DNA of 6,825 nucleotides from Candidatus Omnitrophota bacterium (GTDB lineage: Bacteria > Ratteibacteria > UBA8468 > B48-G9 > JAFGKM01), in NCBI GenBank assembly GCA_023818785.1, contig JAMWCO010000078.1:1-6825 (forward strand), in the 5' to 3' direction. A model generated the notes under the pieces. It searched no databases and had not been told where the DNA came from. It saw only the letters and a list, made by a program, of their open reading frames with translations. This document shows positions 1 to 6,751 of the stretch, in pieces. The first letter of the stretch is position 1. Each line of letters opens with the position of its first letter. A program made the position numbers and the translations under genes.

Positions 1-893
1 AAAAAGAAAAATTTAAACTATTCTTAATAATCTTTATTTTCTCTCTATATGGGATAAGAACAATTTTAAGAAATTATGATTGGAAAGACCCAGAAAAATT
101 TTATTTAAAATCAATTAACTATTCATTTTATCCTTCATTATTATATGGAAATTTATGTTACCATTATTTAAGAAATGGAGAATATGAAAAAAGTTATTCA
201 ATTTCTAAAAAAGCAATTTTGTATGGTTTGAAAAATGAACCAATTTTATACATTTATGGTGTTTCTTCAATGAATATAGGCAAGTATGATGAAGCAGAAG
301 TTATATTTAAAGAAATTTTGAAATTAAATCCAAAAAATTATGAGGCATTGACAGAGTTAGGTTATTTATATTTTATAAAAGGAGAATATGAAAAAGGGAT
401 CAAATTATTGAATGAAAGTTTAAAAATAAATGAAAATTATCCAAAAACATATTATATTTTTGTAGAAATTTATAGAGTAAAAAAAGAGAGAGAAAATTAC
501 TTAAATAAAATTGAAGAATTGATAAAAATTACTCCTTATGATTTTTATCCATATTATTTAAAAGGTCTTGCCTTTAAAGAAAAAGGAGATTATTTAAAAG
601 CAAATGAAAATTTTAATAAAGCATATAATATTTTGAAAAATAAAAATGATTTTTATTCAATTTTCAATTGTGGGATTTTGATGAAAGAGATGGGAAGAGT
701 AAATGAAGCATTAGAATTATTTTATAAATTATTAAAACTTAAACCAGAAAATATTGAAATTTTAAATGAGATTGGAATATGTTATGCAATGAAAGGCGAT
801 AAAGAAAAAGCAAGAAAAATATGGGAAAATATACTTTTTATAAATCCAAAATATTATCCAGCAAAAGAAAATTTAAGAAGATTGGGTAATTAG
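1..893 (+). CDS. Membrane-anchored TPR protein, C-terminal part (TMTC-like / GT-C type); 5' end outside window
   Basis: The frame is open from the window edge (first full codon at 3) to TAG at 891-893, giving 296 visible residues. A TTG at 219 could be taken as a start, but the same frame continues upstream with clear protein character, so I read it as internal. Visible residues 4-20 form a hydrophobic helix preceded by Lys residues and followed by RNYDWKD (about 24-30). An Arg-Asn-x-Asp-Trp motif just after the last membrane helix is typical of bacterial TMTC-like, multi-membrane glycosyltransferase-type proteins with TPR tails. About seven TPRs follow, at roughly 40-72, 76-109, 110-143, 144-177, 178-213, 214-247 and 248-281, with the usual G-x-Y/A-x-x-A pattern and NP/KP turns. 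The positive-inside rule puts the TPR arm outside the cytoplasm. Known TMTC relatives transfer mannose to proteins, but no catalytic part is visible here. An O-antigen-ligase-type membrane part is the main alternative. The gene converges on cmk with a 4-base overlap. Confidence 0.8.
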   Translation, partial: KEKFKLFLIIFIFSLYGIRTILRNYDWKDPEKFYLKSINYSFYPSLLYGNLCYHYLRNGEYEKSYSISKKAILYGLKNEPILYIYGVSSMNIGKYDEAEVIFKEILKLNPKNYEALTELGYLYFIKGEYEKGIKLLNESLKINENYPKTYYIFVEIYRVKKERENYLNKIEELIKITPYDFYPYYLKGLAFKEKGDYLKANENFNKAYNILKNKNDFYSIFNCGILMKEMGRVNEALELFYKLLKLKPENIEILNEIGICYAMKGDKEKARKIWENILFINPKYYPAKENLRRLGN

Positions 894-917
894 TTTTTCT
901 CTTCTCCAATTATTTTT
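880..917 (+). terminator. Weak possible hairpin terminator at the convergent junction
   Basis: GATTGGG at 880-886 can pair with TCCAATT at 905-911 (five Watson-Crick pairs plus two G-T pairs, 18-base loop), followed by a T run at 913-917. It straddles both stop codons and could end plus-strand transcription inside the 3' end of cmk. The stem is short and AT-rich, so this may be chance in such a T-rich region. No better candidate is visible between the converging genes because there is no intergenic space. Confidence 0.2.
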
Positions 918-1570
918 CTATATAAATAAATTATTTTTTCTACAACTTGCTCAATAGTTAAATTTGTTGTATCTATATAATAATAATCATCTGATTTAAT
1001 AAGTGGAGCAATTTTTCTATTTTTATCCTTTTTGTCTCTTTCAATTATTTCCTTTTTTATTTTTTCTATATCCTCTTCCATTCCCATCTCTTTCAATTGT
1101 AAATACCTTCTTTTAGCCCTTTCTTCAATAGAAGCATCAAGAAAAATCTTAATTTGAGCATCAGGAAAAACTTTAGTCCCAATATCTCTACCTTCCATTA
1201 CAATATCATATTTTTCTCTAAAACTCCTTTGGATTTCCCATAAAATCTCTCTAATTTCCAATATAGATGCTATATATCCTGAATTTTTGCTTATTTCCTC
1301 TTTCCTTATCTCATCACTTACATCTTTACCATCAAGAATTACTTTATATTCTTCATTATCTTCTAAATCAATTTTTGTATTTTTTGTCATCTCTATCAAT
1401 TTTTCTCTCTCTTCCCATTTAATATTTTGTTTAATTGCTTTTAAAGTTAATACTCTATACATTGCTCCTGTATCAACATATAAAAAATTTAATCTTTTAG
1501 CAACAATTCTTGAAACAGTACTTTTTCCTGCTCCTGCTGGACCATCAATAGCAATTACAAATTTTTTCAT
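890..1570 (-). CDS. cmk: Cytidylate (CMP/dCMP) kinase
   Basis: It phosphorylates CMP and dCMP to the diphosphates with ATP, in the cytoplasm, recycling CMP from RNA and lipid turnover. The 226 residues match the usual bacterial length of about 220-230. Visible motifs: P-loop GPAGAGKST at 10-18; DTGAMYR at 33-39 (nucleotide-binding helix after the P-loop); the CMK-specific NMP-binding insert around 65-118, including SGYIASILEIRE; MEGRDIGTKVFPDA at 125-138; the LID arginines in ERDKKDKNR (176-184); and APL at 187-189 followed by the IDTT strand at 198-201. Start ATG at 1570-1568 lies one base after the frr stop, and a GGA/GGAAG sequence inside the last frr codons can serve as ribosome binding site. 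It is last in the operon. Its TAA (892-890) overlaps the stop of the converging TPR gene. No key residue appears missing. Confidence 0.97.
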   Translation of the reverse strand: MKKFVIAIDGPAGAGKSTVSRIVAKRLNFLYVDTGAMYRVLTLKAIKQNIKWEEREKLIEMTKNTKIDLEDNEEYKVILDGKDVSDEIRKEEISKNSGYIASILEIREILWEIQRSFREKYDIVMEGRDIGTKVFPDAQIKIFLDASIEERAKRRYLQLKEMGMEEDIEKIKKEIIERDKKDKNRKIAPLIKSDDYYYIDTTNLTIEQVVEKIIYLYRKIIGEEKN

Positions 1571-1571
1571 T

Positions 1572-2129
1572 CTATTCTTCCATTATTTCTTTTTCTTTAT
1601 CCTTTACCTTATTTTCAATTTCTTTAATGTATTTATCAGTAAGTTTTTGAATTTCTTCCATTCCTTTATGCATATCATCTTCTGAAATCTGTTTATCTTC
1701 TTTGGCTTTTTTAAGTTGTTCATTCCCTTTTCTTCTTGTCTCTCTTATTTCAATTTTTGCTTCTTCAGATATTTCATGAAGTATTTTAACAAGTTCTTTC
1801 CTTCTTTCTTCGCTTAAAGGAGGTATAGGTATTCTTATTACATTTCCATCTGAAATTGGAGTAAGACCAATATTACTACTTTGAATTGCTTTTAATATAT
1901 TTCCATATATATTTTTATCCCATGGTTGAATGACTATCATCTGTGGTTGAGGTATTGTAATTGTTGCTACTTGATTTATAGGCATTTTGGAACCATAACA
2001 TTCAACTAAAATACCTTCAAGTAAAGATATTGATGCTCTCCCTGCTCTTAGTTTTGCAATTTCCTTTGAAAAGAAATCAACAATACCCTTCATTTTTTGT
2101 TCTGTTTCATTATAAATCTTGTTTCTCAT
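1572..2129 (-). CDS. frr: Ribosome recycling factor
   Basis: With EF-G it splits the post-termination ribosome so subunits can be reused; it acts in the cytoplasm. The 185 residues are the canonical length. Visible features: N-terminal helix with the conserved LRAGRAS segment at 27-33; the small beta domain with ECYGSKMPINQVATI (43-57) and QPWDKN (68-73); LSEERRKEL at 105-113; and R129, R132 and R133 in the second long helix, the conserved ribosome-contacting face. The C-terminal half is a long charged three-helix bundle rich in Lys and Glu. Start ATG (2129-2127) overlaps the pyrH stop as ATGA and is preceded by the best Shine-Dalgarno sequence in the window. The pyrH-frr pair is conserved across bacteria, but here frr is followed directly by cmk rather than by uppS/cdsA/dxr. 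Confidence 0.98.
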   Translation of the reverse strand: MRNKIYNETEQKMKGIVDFFSKEIAKLRAGRASISLLEGILVECYGSKMPINQVATITIPQPQMIVIQPWDKNIYGNILKAIQSSNIGLTPISDGNVIRIPIPPLSEERRKELVKILHEISEEAKIEIRETRRKGNEQLKKAKEDKQISEDDMHKGMEEIQKLTDKYIKEIENKVKDKEKEIMEE

Positions 2130-2854
2130 CTACTCCCTCCTTTTTCACATATAATAGTTTTTAATCCTTTGCCCAGTATTACTTTTTTAAGATTCCCTTT
2201 TTTAAAGAGATTAAACACAATTATTGGAATTTTATTTTCCATACATAGAGAAATTGCTGTGCTATCCATTATTTTAAGTTGATTTTTTATAACATCAAGA
2301 TATGTTAATATCTTATACCTTTTAGCATTTGGGTCTTTAAAAGGGTCTGCAGAATATACACCATCAACTTTTGTTGCTTTTAATATAACCTCTGCTTTTA
2401 TTTCAATTGCTTTTAATGCTGCTGATGTATCAGTTGTAAAGTATGGATTTCCAGTACCACCAACAAAAATAACAATCCTTCTTTTTTCAAGATGTCTTAT
2501 CGCTCTTCTTCTTATATATGGCTCACAGAATTGTCTCATTTCAAAAGCACTTTGAACCCTTGTTTCAAGACCAAGTTTTTCAAGTGAATTTTGTAAGGCA
2601 AGACCATTTATAACAGTTGCAAGCATTCCCATATAATCAGCAGTTACAGATTCTATTACATCTTTATCCCTTTCACTTCCTCTATAAATATTTCCACCTC
2701 CAACAACAAGTCCAATTTCACAACCAAGTTTCCATATCTCTTTGATTTCTTCTGAAATAGAAATCAATGCATCAGAACTTATACCTCCTTTTGAATTTCC
2801 TTGTAATGCTTCACCAGACAATTTTAAAAGAATCCTTTTATATTTTGGTTTCAT
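2126..2854 (-). CDS. pyrH: UMP kinase (uridylate kinase)
   Basis: It phosphorylates UMP to UDP with ATP, the first kinase step toward UTP and CTP. It belongs to the amino-acid-kinase fold and is unrelated to cmk; family members form hexamers. Its 242 residues are the usual length. Visible motifs: KLSGEAL at 11-17 (phosphate binding); VVGGGNIYRG at 50-59; ADYMGMLATVINGLAL at 72-87 (UMP-binding helix); GGTGNPYFTTDTSAA at 132-146 (UMP site); KATKVDGVYSADP (ATP site); and MDSTAI. Family members are commonly activated by GTP and inhibited by UTP; nothing here shows whether that holds. ATG at 2854-2852 overlaps the metG stop as ATGA, with six A's and no clear Shine-Dalgarno before it, so initiation by coupling to metG is likely. 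The usual rpsB-tsf upstream neighbours are absent. Confidence 0.98.
   Translation of the reverse strand: MKPKYKRILLKLSGEALQGNSKGGISSDALISISEEIKEIWKLGCEIGLVVGGGNIYRGSERDKDVIESVTADYMGMLATVINGLALQNSLEKLGLETRVQSAFEMRQFCEPYIRRRAIRHLEKRRIVIFVGGTGNPYFTTDTSAALKAIEIKAEVILKATKVDGVYSADPFKDPNAKRYKILTYLDVIKNQLKIMDSTAISLCMENKIPIIVFNLFKKGNLKKVILGKGLKTIICEKGGSR
2133..2141 (-). promoter_or_regulatory. Strong Shine-Dalgarno for frr inside pyrH
   Basis: On the minus strand this reads AGGAGGGAG, three bases before the frr ATG (2129-2127), with the AGGAGG core six bases upstream. It encodes the Gly-Gly-Ser end of PyrH. It contrasts with the metG and pyrH starts, which are preceded by A tracts and no clear Shine-Dalgarno, suggesting that frr recruits ribosomes independently. 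Confidence 0.85.
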
Positions 2855-2862
2855 TTTTTTCT
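2851..2862 (-). other. metG/pyrH ATGA overlap with A-tract (slippery heptamer)
   Basis: The end of metG reads AGA AAA AAA TGA, with the pyrH ATG embedded as AAAATGA. Seven consecutive A's include the first base of the pyrH ATG. There is no Shine-Dalgarno within the usual spacing. A -1 slip on A-AAA-AAA would carry the ribosome from the metG frame directly into the pyrH frame at its ATG. Re-initiation is the ordinary explanation of such an overlap; slippage is only a possibility. Confidence 0.5.
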
Positions 2863-4335
2863 ATAAAAAATTATTTCTCTTTTTCTAATTTTTATCCTTC
2901 CTGAATATTTAGTTTTTAGATTCTCAAATTTTTCAATTTCTTTTTTATCAAGTCCCATCATCTCACTCATTTTTTCACATGTCTCTGGAATGAATGGTTT
3001 CAAAAATATTAATAGGTTTCTTATACCATAAAATACAGAAATTATTGTTTTTTCAATATCAGAGGCATTTTCTCTCCAAGGTGCTTTTTCATCAAGATAT
3101 TTATTCAGATAAATTACAAGTTTCCATATTGCTTCAATACTTTCAGAAAAAGCAATATTTTCCATTTTTTCAGAATAATTTTTATAAATATCTTCTGAAA
3201 ATTCTATTATTTTCCCATCAATTTCACCTTCTGGCAAATATCCATCAAACTTTTTTTCAATAAGATTTAAAATCCTATTTAAAAGGTTTCCAAAATCATT
3301 TACAAGGTCACTATTATACCTTTTCTTAAAATTCTCTTCAGAAAATTCTCCATCAAGACCAAATGGGATTTCTCTTAAAAGAAAGAATCTAAAAGGGTCA
3401 ACTCCATATTCATTTATATAATATTCTGGGGATATAACATTCCCTTTAGATTTTGATATTTTTTCTTTTCCTGAAATCCACCATCCATGTGCAAATATTT
3501 TTTTAGGTTGAGGAAGTTCAAGAGCAAATATTAAAGCAGGCCATATAATATGATGAAATCTCATTATATCTTTACCTATTAATTGAACATCTGGAGGCCA
3601 GTATTTACTAAAATTCTCTTTATTGTAAAGATATCCTATTCCGCTTAAATAATTTAATAGAGCATCAAACCATACATAAATAGTATATTTTTCTTCTGTA
3701 GGTGACTCAATACCCCATATTACATTTTTTCTTGTTATACTTATATCATTAAGCCCTTGTTTTATAAAATTTAAAATTTCACTTTTTCTAAAGTCAGGTT
3801 TAACTATTTCTGTATTTTGAATTAAATCTTCAAGTTGTTTTTGATATTTTGATAATCTAAAAAAATAAGAAGTTTCAGATATTTCTTTTACAGGTCTTTT
3901 ACAGTCTGGGCATAAAGGATTTTTTTCATCTTCAACTATTACATAACTTTCACAATATACACAATAAAATCCATTATATTCTCCTTTATATAAATCACCT
4001 TTTTCAAGTAATATATTAAAAACTTTCTTAACAACTTCTTCATGTTGTTTTTCTGTTGTTCTTATAAATCTATTATAAGAAATATTCATTCTTTTCCACA
4101 TATTTTTAAATATTTCTGAAACTCTATCTGCAAGTTCTAATGGAGCAATTCCTTCTTTTTGACTCGCTTCATAAATTTTTTGACCATGTTCATCTGTTCC
4201 TGTTAAAAAGAATACATCAAATCCTGTCATTCTATAAAATCTTGCAAGACAATCAGCAGCAACTGTTGTATATGTATGTCCTATATGTGGTTCTGCATTA
4301 ACATAATATAAAGGAGTGGTTATATAAAATTTCAT
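2851..4335 (-). CDS. metG: Methionyl-tRNA synthetase, short form lacking the C-terminal tRNA-binding domain
   Basis: It charges tRNA-Met with methionine using ATP. It is a class Ia Rossmann-fold enzyme of 494 residues. Motifs in order: HIGH at 17-20 within NAEPHIGHTYTT; TGTDEHGQKI at 45-54; a zinc knuckle C125-x2-C128-x13-C142-x2-C145 in the connective-peptide insert; VWFDALLNYLSGIG at 221-234 (methionine pocket region); HGWW at 283-286; KISKS at 292-296 (Ile in place of the common Met in KMSKS, a conservative change); then the helical anticodon domain with the conserved DFGN LLNR at 347-354 and KAPW at 417-420. Many bacterial MetG proteins run to about 640-680 residues because of a Trbp111-like C-terminal domain; it is absent here, and the protein ends cleanly after the anticodon domain. 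ATG at 4335-4333 overlaps the ricT stop as ATGA. Adjacency of a PSP1 gene and metG occurs in other bacteria. Confidence 0.97.
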   Translation of the reverse strand: MKFYITTPLYYVNAEPHIGHTYTTVAADCLARFYRMTGFDVFFLTGTDEHGQKIYEASQKEGIAPLELADRVSEIFKNMWKRMNISYNRFIRTTEKQHEEVVKKVFNILLEKGDLYKGEYNGFYCVYCESYVIVEDEKNPLCPDCKRPVKEISETSYFFRLSKYQKQLEDLIQNTEIVKPDFRKSEILNFIKQGLNDISITRKNVIWGIESPTEEKYTIYVWFDALLNYLSGIGYLYNKENFSKYWPPDVQLIGKDIMRFHHIIWPALIFALELPQPKKIFAHGWWISGKEKISKSKGNVISPEYYINEYGVDPFRFFLLREIPFGLDGEFSEENFKKRYNSDLVNDFGNLLNRILNLIEKKFDGYLPEGEIDGKIIEFSEDIYKNYSEKMENIAFSESIEAIWKLVIYLNKYLDEKAPWRENASDIEKTIISVFYGIRNLLIFLKPFIPETCEKMSEMMGLDKKEIEKFENLKTKYSGRIKIRKREIIFYRKK

Positions 4336-4343
4336 TTTTTTTC
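4332..4343 (-). other. ricT/metG ATGA overlap with A8 tract (slippery heptamer)
   Basis: The end of ricT reads GTT GAA AAA AAA TGA. The eight A's include the first base of the metG ATG, giving AAAAAAAATGA. No clear Shine-Dalgarno lies within normal spacing; GAGAAAG is about ten bases upstream at best. A -1 slip, or an extra A added by polymerase slippage, would fuse RicT in frame to the metG ATG. The geometry is nearly identical to that of the next junction. Confidence 0.5.
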
Positions 4344-4997
4344 AACTTTCTCTTTTTTATAAAATTCGTCTTCATAACTTAAACAGCAAAGTAATCTTCC
4401 ACATAAACCAGTTATCTTATTCATATCAAGGGGGAGTTTTTGATTTTTTACCATTCTCATTGTTATTGATTCAAAATCTTTTAAAAATTTAACACAACAT
4501 AATTCTCTTCCACAGATTCCATATCCACCTTTAATTTTTGCTTCATCTCTTAATCCAATCTGCCTCATTTCTATTCTACAGTTGAAAATTTTTGATAAAT
4601 CCTTTACAAGTTTTCTAAAGTCAACCCTTCCATCTGCCCAATAATAAAAAGTTATTTTAGTTTTATCATAAGTATAATCAACATCTATTAATCTCATTGG
4701 TAAATTGTAACTTTTTATTTTCTCAAGGCATATGTTAAATGCTTCCTTTTTCTTTTCATTATTTTCATATATTATTATAAAATCCTTTTCATTTAATTTT
4801 CTTAATACCTTCCCAGATATAATTGGAGAGAAAATTCCTTTTGGTTCTATAATTTTATAAACTCTTCCATAGTCAATAGTACCTTGGGTAAATTGAATAA
4901 GAACGAAATCCATCTGTTTTACATCAACTTCTGTTGGTAATCTAAAATAAAGGTTTTTTTCCACCTTCCTAATTTCTATTTCTGCAATTCTATCCAT
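4332..4997 (-). CDS. ricT: PSP1 / RicT (YaaT) family protein with Cys-rich Fe-S type motif
   Basis: RicT (YaaT) in Bacillus subtilis works with RicA and RicF as a Fe-S-binding complex that steers RNase Y mRNA processing and affects competence, biofilm and sporulation. Outside Firmicutes the role is less clear. The 221 residues contain the PSP1 domain. An N-terminal beta region (about 1-60) includes the typical GTIDYGRVYKI turn (39-49). Two cysteine clusters follow: CGRELCC at 162-168 (C162, C167, C168) and CGRLLCC at 199-205 (C199, C204, C205), each with the family CGR-x2-CC pattern and ending in LSYE. The linker SITMRMVKNQKLPLDMNKITG is also characteristic. C90 and C140 are extra. ATG at 4997-4995 is the first possible start, since an in-frame TGA lies four codons upstream, and it sits 22 bases inside the preceding gene. 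Its own Shine-Dalgarno is poor. RicA and RicF partners are not in the window. Confidence 0.93.
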   Translation of the reverse strand: MDRIAEIEIRKVEKNLYFRLPTEVDVKQMDFVLIQFTQGTIDYGRVYKIIEPKGIFSPIISGKVLRKLNEKDFIIIYENNEKKKEAFNICLEKIKSYNLPMRLIDVDYTYDKTKITFYYWADGRVDFRKLVKDLSKIFNCRIEMRQIGLRDEAKIKGGYGICGRELCCVKFLKDFESITMRMVKNQKLPLDMNKITGLCGRLLCCLSYEDEFYKKEKVEKK

Positions 4998-6751
4998 TTT
5001 TCTATTTCATTGATTAAAATTCCCTCTTCAGTTGTAACTCCCTTCAATTTGTTACTTTTTTTGTAATAAAATTTAAATTTTTCTTCTTCACCTATTTTTT
5101 TATAAAATCTTGCAATTTCAAGATTGTATAACTTTTTATTTGGATATATTTCAAGCAATTTTAGATACATTTTTTCTGCCATTTTATAATTCTTAATACT
5201 TTCATAAAGATATGCCAACCTTTTATATACTTTTGTTAAATAAGGATTTAAAGAAACTGATTTATTATAATTGTAAATTGATTCTTTTAAATATCTATCA
5301 TCATTTTCTAATTGCCACATATTTAAAAATAAATCACCTTTTTCTACATATATTTCAAAATTTTTATTATCCCAAATTTCTCCATTTTCAAGTAAGTATA
5401 TTTTTAAATTTATATTTTTCTCTTTTTCACTATATCTTCTATATCTTTCTGAATTTTCAAATTTTATCAACTTAACTCCACATCCAATACATATAATTAT
5501 GATAAAACATAATAACATTTTTGTCAATCTTATAGAGAGTAATCTCTTGTTATTTACCAATCCTCCAAATATAAAGAATAATACAGCAACAGATGGGTCA
5601 TAAAAATCAAAATCAATTAAATTATGGAGTAAGAATGACAAAAATAAATAAAAAATTCCCAAATAAAGATACCTATCTTTTTTTTCTTTAAAACTACTAT
5701 TTATTATATACATTAAAAAGAAGGAAAATAAAAAAAGTCCAAAGATTCCATTTTCAACAAAAATTTCAAAAAATAAATTATGGGCATGTTTTGCTTCAAG
5801 TCCTTCAGGAAGTTTAAATTTTAGAAAATAATATTTAAAGTTCTCAGGGCCAATTCCAAAAAATGGATTTAATAGAATAATTTTTATACTTGCTTTCCAG
5901 TATAAAATTCTATCCATTAAGGAGTGTATATGAGGTAAAATTTTAAAATGGTATCCAAAAAAAACTATAAAAATTTCAATTAAAATAAAAAATGGTAAAA
6001 TTTTTTTGAATTTTATCTCATCCATTATAATCTGTAAAAAGATAAGGTGAAAGACAAATAAAAAAATTAAAAGTCCTCCCATTGATTCAGTTAATATTAA
6101 GTTAAAAAAAGAAAGAAAAAAAATAGATATAGAAAAAATCCCCAATAGATTATTATTTTCTTTTAAGAAAATAAAAAATAAGAATGGCATTATAGATATA
6201 AGAAAGGAAGCATAAATATTAGGATAAATAAATGTAGAGAAAATTCTATTACTCTGAATTCTATCAATGAAGGTAGGAGAAATATTCTTAAAATCTATAT
6301 TATTTAAATTTTCCATCAACCATTTTCTTGTTTCTTCTAATCCCCAGAATCTTTGGTAAATTCCGTATATTGTAATAAAAAAAGTAATTATTAATATGGT
6401 ACTAAACAAAAACTTTTTATTTTTTTCAGAATAGAAAGTATTTCTTATAAGAAAAAATAGACATAAATAACTTGTAATATAAGTATTGAATCTAACTCCT
6501 GTCCCTTTTATATCAGATAAAATAGAAGAAATAATTGAAAATATTATAAATAGTAAAAAAGAAATTTCAGAATAGGTAAAGTTTATGATTTTAAATTTTG
6601 CAAATCCAAAAAAAATAAAGAGTAGGTAAATAATCAAGGTGAATATTAAATTAAATTGAGGGTAAGTTATCCCATCAAAAATAAATCTTAAAAATATTGA
6701 AATAGAAAGTATATATACAAAAATTATGTCAATCCATTTATCTTTTTTCAT
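4976..6751 (-). CDS. O-antigen ligase / Wzy-type polymerase family membrane protein with C-terminal TPRs
   Basis: Family members join or polymerise undecaprenyl-linked glycans on the outer face of the inner membrane (O-antigen ligases, Wzy polymerases, O-oligosaccharyltransferases); the exact acceptor here is unknown. The protein has 591 residues. I place about 13 membrane helices, near 8-25, 33-50, 61-79, 91-104, 114-132, 178-196, 201-221, 224-242, 251-267, 331-350, 361-378, 387-400 and 412-426. Positive loops at 243-250, 353-360 and 402-411 indicate N-in, C-out. Family signatures: RIFSTFIYPNIYASFL (169-184); DRILYWKASIKII (280-292); GIGPENF (299-305) and KHAHNLFFEIFVENGIFG (321-338) in the large outer loop, with H324 at the position of the key ligase histidine. 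The usual SRG on the preceding helix is SMG here (223-225). Residues 465-571 carry about three TPRs, predicted extracytoplasmic. It overlaps both neighbours (14 and 22 bases). An AGG eight bases before the ATG is a modest ribosome binding site. Confidence 0.88.
   Translation of the reverse strand: MKKDKWIDIIFVYILSISIFLRFIFDGITYPQFNLIFTLIIYLLFIFFGFAKFKIINFTYSEISFLLFIIFSIISSILSDIKGTGVRFNTYITSYLCLFFLIRNTFYSEKNKKFLFSTILIITFFITIYGIYQRFWGLEETRKWLMENLNNIDFKNISPTFIDRIQSNRIFSTFIYPNIYASFLISIMPFLFFIFLKENNNLLGIFSISIFFLSFFNLILTESMGGLLIFLFVFHLIFLQIIMDEIKFKKILPFFILIEIFIVFFGYHFKILPHIHSLMDRILYWKASIKIILLNPFFGIGPENFKYYFLKFKLPEGLEAKHAHNLFFEIFVENGIFGLFLFSFFLMYIINSSFKEKKDRYLYLGIFYLFLSFLLHNLIDFDFYDPSVAVLFFIFGGLVNNKRLLSIRLTKMLLCFIIIICIGCGVKLIKFENSERYRRYSEKEKNINLKIYLLENGEIWDNKNFEIYVEKGDLFLNMWQLENDDRYLKESIYNYNKSVSLNPYLTKVYKRLAYLYESIKNYKMAEKMYLKLLEIYPNKKLYNLEIARFYKKIGEEEKFKFYYKKSNKLKGVTTEEGILINEIEKWIELQK

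Noticed and set aside
292..300. Thought of TPR-rich segments as DNA repeats
   Set aside because: The repeats are only at protein level and degenerate; no direct DNA repeat or CRISPR-like spacing is visible.
1287..1685. Plus-strand open frame of 132 codons with a hydrophobic C-terminus
   Set aside because: It is antisense to cmk and frr, both certain. The Phe/Ile/Leu-rich translation is what the complement of Lys/Glu-rich purine codons gives.
2097..2282. Plus-strand open frame of 61 codons
   Set aside because: It lies antisense to the pyrH/frr junction, with no ribosome binding site and no recognisable protein.
2994..3263. Plus-strand open frame of 89 codons
   Set aside because: It is antisense to the metG anticodon-domain coding region; its Phe/Leu/Gln-rich composition is a shadow effect.
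5002..5026. GAGGG followed 11 bases later by ATG AAA TAG on the minus strand, just before ricT; a possible mini-ORF
   Set aside because: It lies inside the ligase-like gene. A two-codon frame arises easily by chance and no other leader feature is visible.
5212..5475. Plus-strand open frame of 87 codons
   Set aside because: It is antisense to the TPR region of the ligase-like gene; its Tyr/Phe/Leu/His-rich translation has no motif.
5955..6130. Several A7-A8 runs in the ligase-like gene as possible frameshift mutations
   Set aside because: The minus-strand frame stays open across them and the membrane helices and motifs continue, so they are intact Phe/Lys codons.
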